From positions 186,001 to 250,000 of the forward strand of contig NZ_JADHDX010000004.1 of NCBI RefSeq assembly GCF_016820585.1: a DNA stretch of 64,000 nt, given 5' to 3'. The first letter of the stretch is position 1. Each line of letters starts with the position of its first letter. The position numbers and the translations under genes were made by a program. This document shows positions 63,297 through 64,000 of this stretch, piece after piece. Under the pieces are notes generated by a model. The model saw nothing but the letters and a program-made list of their open reading frames with translations. It ran no database searches and had not been told where the DNA came from. Origin of the DNA: Arthrobacter beigongshangensis. Lineage in GTDB: Bacteria; Bacillota; Bacilli; Bacillales_A; Planococcaceae.

Positions 63297-63319
63297 TAGT
63301 AGTGAAACGGAGGTGAGGA

Positions 63320-63457
63320 ATGATGTTAGATACTGTGTATGCACGTGAAAGCTTATTGGAATACTTAGCCACTTCATGTGCGATTACGCATGAAATTTCG
63401 CCTAACGGGATAAGTCTGTCCTTTTTAGCCAATTTCAGTAATCACACAGCTGTTTAG
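63320..63457 (+). CDS. Possible regulatory leader ORF (45 codons) before ABC-F gene
   Basis: A 45-codon frame starting ATGATG with an ideal ribosome site (GGAGGTGAGGA) and ending TAG 63455-63457. I recognise no protein family. It lies between a promoter and an intrinsic terminator, 130 bp ahead of an ABC-F gene. In resistance ABC-F genes (vmlR, vgaA, lmo0919, msrD) a translated leader and terminator sense ribosome-stalling drugs. The leader here is longer than most known ones, so it might instead be a small protein. Confidence 0.5.
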   Translation: MMLDTVYARESLLEYLATSCAITHEISPNGISLSFLANFSNHTAV

Positions 63458-63487
63458 CATTGATTCCTTACAAGAATTTTTAAGGGG

Positions 63488-63515
63488 AAAAGATCGCTTA
63501 CACAGGGTCTTTTTT
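63488..63515 (+). terminator. Intrinsic terminator in the ABC-F leader
   Basis: AAAAGATC (63488-63495) / GGTCTTTT (63506-63513), one G-U pair, ten-base loop, continuing as Ts. It lies between the leader ORF and the ABC-F start, the position expected for an attenuator. Confidence 0.7.
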
Positions 63516-63589
63516 GCGTTGTCTAGGTACCCTGCGCTTTTCGTAAGTTGCTTCCAGCTGTGACCATAGAACGAGGGGAAGCGGAAAAT

Positions 63590-64000
63590 ATGATCTGTAC
63601 AATTCAACAAATTAGCAAAATGCTTGGTGGCAATACGATATTTGAAAATCTTTCATTGGACATAAAAACAGGAGATAAGTTAGGTGTTGTCGGACGCAAT
63701 GGTAGTGGGAAAACAACATTATTTAAGCACATTGCAGGAGTGGAGCGTCCGGATAGCGGCGCACTACATTTTAAAAAAGGGACTAAAATTGGCTATTTAG
63801 CGCAAATCCCTTCATTTGATAAAGAAATTACTGGACACGACGTACTAAATAGCGCATTTGAAGAGTTAAAGGCTATGCAGGCGAAGATGGCGCAATTGGA
63901 AGTGGAGCTTGCCGATCCTCAGCAGGATGACATGGAAAAGTATCTTCAACTCTACGGAAATTTGCAGGAAGAGTTTGCCCGTCGTGACGGCTATACGATC
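63590..64000 (+). CDS. ABC-F family ATPase, N-terminal part
   Basis: The first 137 codons of a gene that continues past the window. The start ATG 63590 has AGGGGAAG upstream. Walker A GRNGSGKTT lies near residue 35; no transmembrane helix precedes it, and the segment GTKIGYLAQIPSFDKEITG and the following coiled region are typical of soluble ABC-F translation factors. These bind the ribosomal E site; some (VmlR, Vga, Lsa, Msr) protect from antibiotics. The upstream leader ORF and terminator favour a resistance-type member. The second ATPase domain is outside the window, so the subgroup cannot be set. Confidence 0.8.
   Translation, partial: MICTIQQISKMLGGNTIFENLSLDIKTGDKLGVVGRNGSGKTTLFKHIAGVERPDSGALHFKKGTKIGYLAQIPSFDKEITGHDVLNSAFEELKAMQAKMAQLEVELADPQQDDMEKYLQLYGNLQEEFARRDGYTI

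Noticed and set aside
1-64000. CRISPR array, prophage or restriction system
   Set aside because: No regularly spaced long direct repeats with unique spacers, no integrase, capsid, methylase or restriction genes were seen.

Overview
The window looks like chromosome of a low-to-moderate GC Firmicute of the order Bacillales, most likely Planococcaceae (a Sporosarcina-like organism). This is an inference from gene content and style: strong Shine-Dalgarno sites, many TTG/GTG starts, a T-box leader on argS, a Bce-type peptide-resistance module, staphylococcal-type nreABC next to narGHJI, and a Geobacillus-type lysine 6-dehydrogenase. I saw no rRNA, tRNA, phage block or CRISPR array. No database search was possible, so all names rest on recognised motifs, lengths and context.

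Layout. 1-520 (minus): the first 44 codons of a ribonucleotide reductase large-subunit paralogue behind a cobalamin riboswitch. 653-3368 (minus): an OpuC-type compatible-solute ABC transporter. 3616-8255: a BceRS two-component system and BceAB exporter with a BceR-type operator. 8422-10344 (minus): argS with an arginine T-box. 10444-12404: a DUF3231 protein, an MBL-fold hydrolase and a small charged protein. 12805-16827: a second, nearly identical cobalamin riboswitch with an NrdR-like box, driving nrdE, a flavodoxin and nrdF.

16899-35312 is an anaerobic nitrate-respiration island: scdA (FNR box and NreC-like box), narGHJI, the oxygen/nitrate-sensing nreABC system, a hemerythrin protein, a NarK transporter carrying a C-terminal PAS domain, and a molybdenum-cofactor cluster (moeB, moaB, moaC, moeA, mobB, moaE, moaD, mobA, moaA). 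The molybdenum genes supply the cofactor of NarG, and NreABC plus Fnr would switch the respiratory genes on without oxygen. Three near-perfect TAGGG-N4-CCCTA sites lie in front of scdA, narG and narK.

35390-40910 (minus): a tripartite tricarboxylate transporter tctCBA with a CitA/CitB-type two-component system. 41028-42428: a 2-hydroxyacid dehydrogenase and a VOC protein. 42681-45841: gltS and hutG (minus) with a divergent LysR regulator. 46229-51692: a SEC-C/TPR-like protein, an AIM24 protein, and a TetR regulator divergent from an MFS exporter around a perfect palindrome. 51854-57871: a probable lysine-degradation set (aminoadipate-semialdehyde dehydrogenase, lysine 6-dehydrogenase, glutaryl-CoA-dehydrogenase-like enzyme and, after an AIM24 gene, an aminotransferase). 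57954-64000: a tandem-MerR regulator divergent from an ABC exporter, a short UvrA paralogue, and the start of an ABC-F ATPase gene behind a leader ORF and terminator that suggest antibiotic-responsive attenuation.

The most notable points are the NarK-PAS fusion inside a complete Nre regulon, the paired B12-controlled ribonucleotide reductase loci, the possible attenuated ABC-F resistance gene, and a 21-bp-period intergenic repeat seen at two loci, with a 20-bp-spaced variant at a third.
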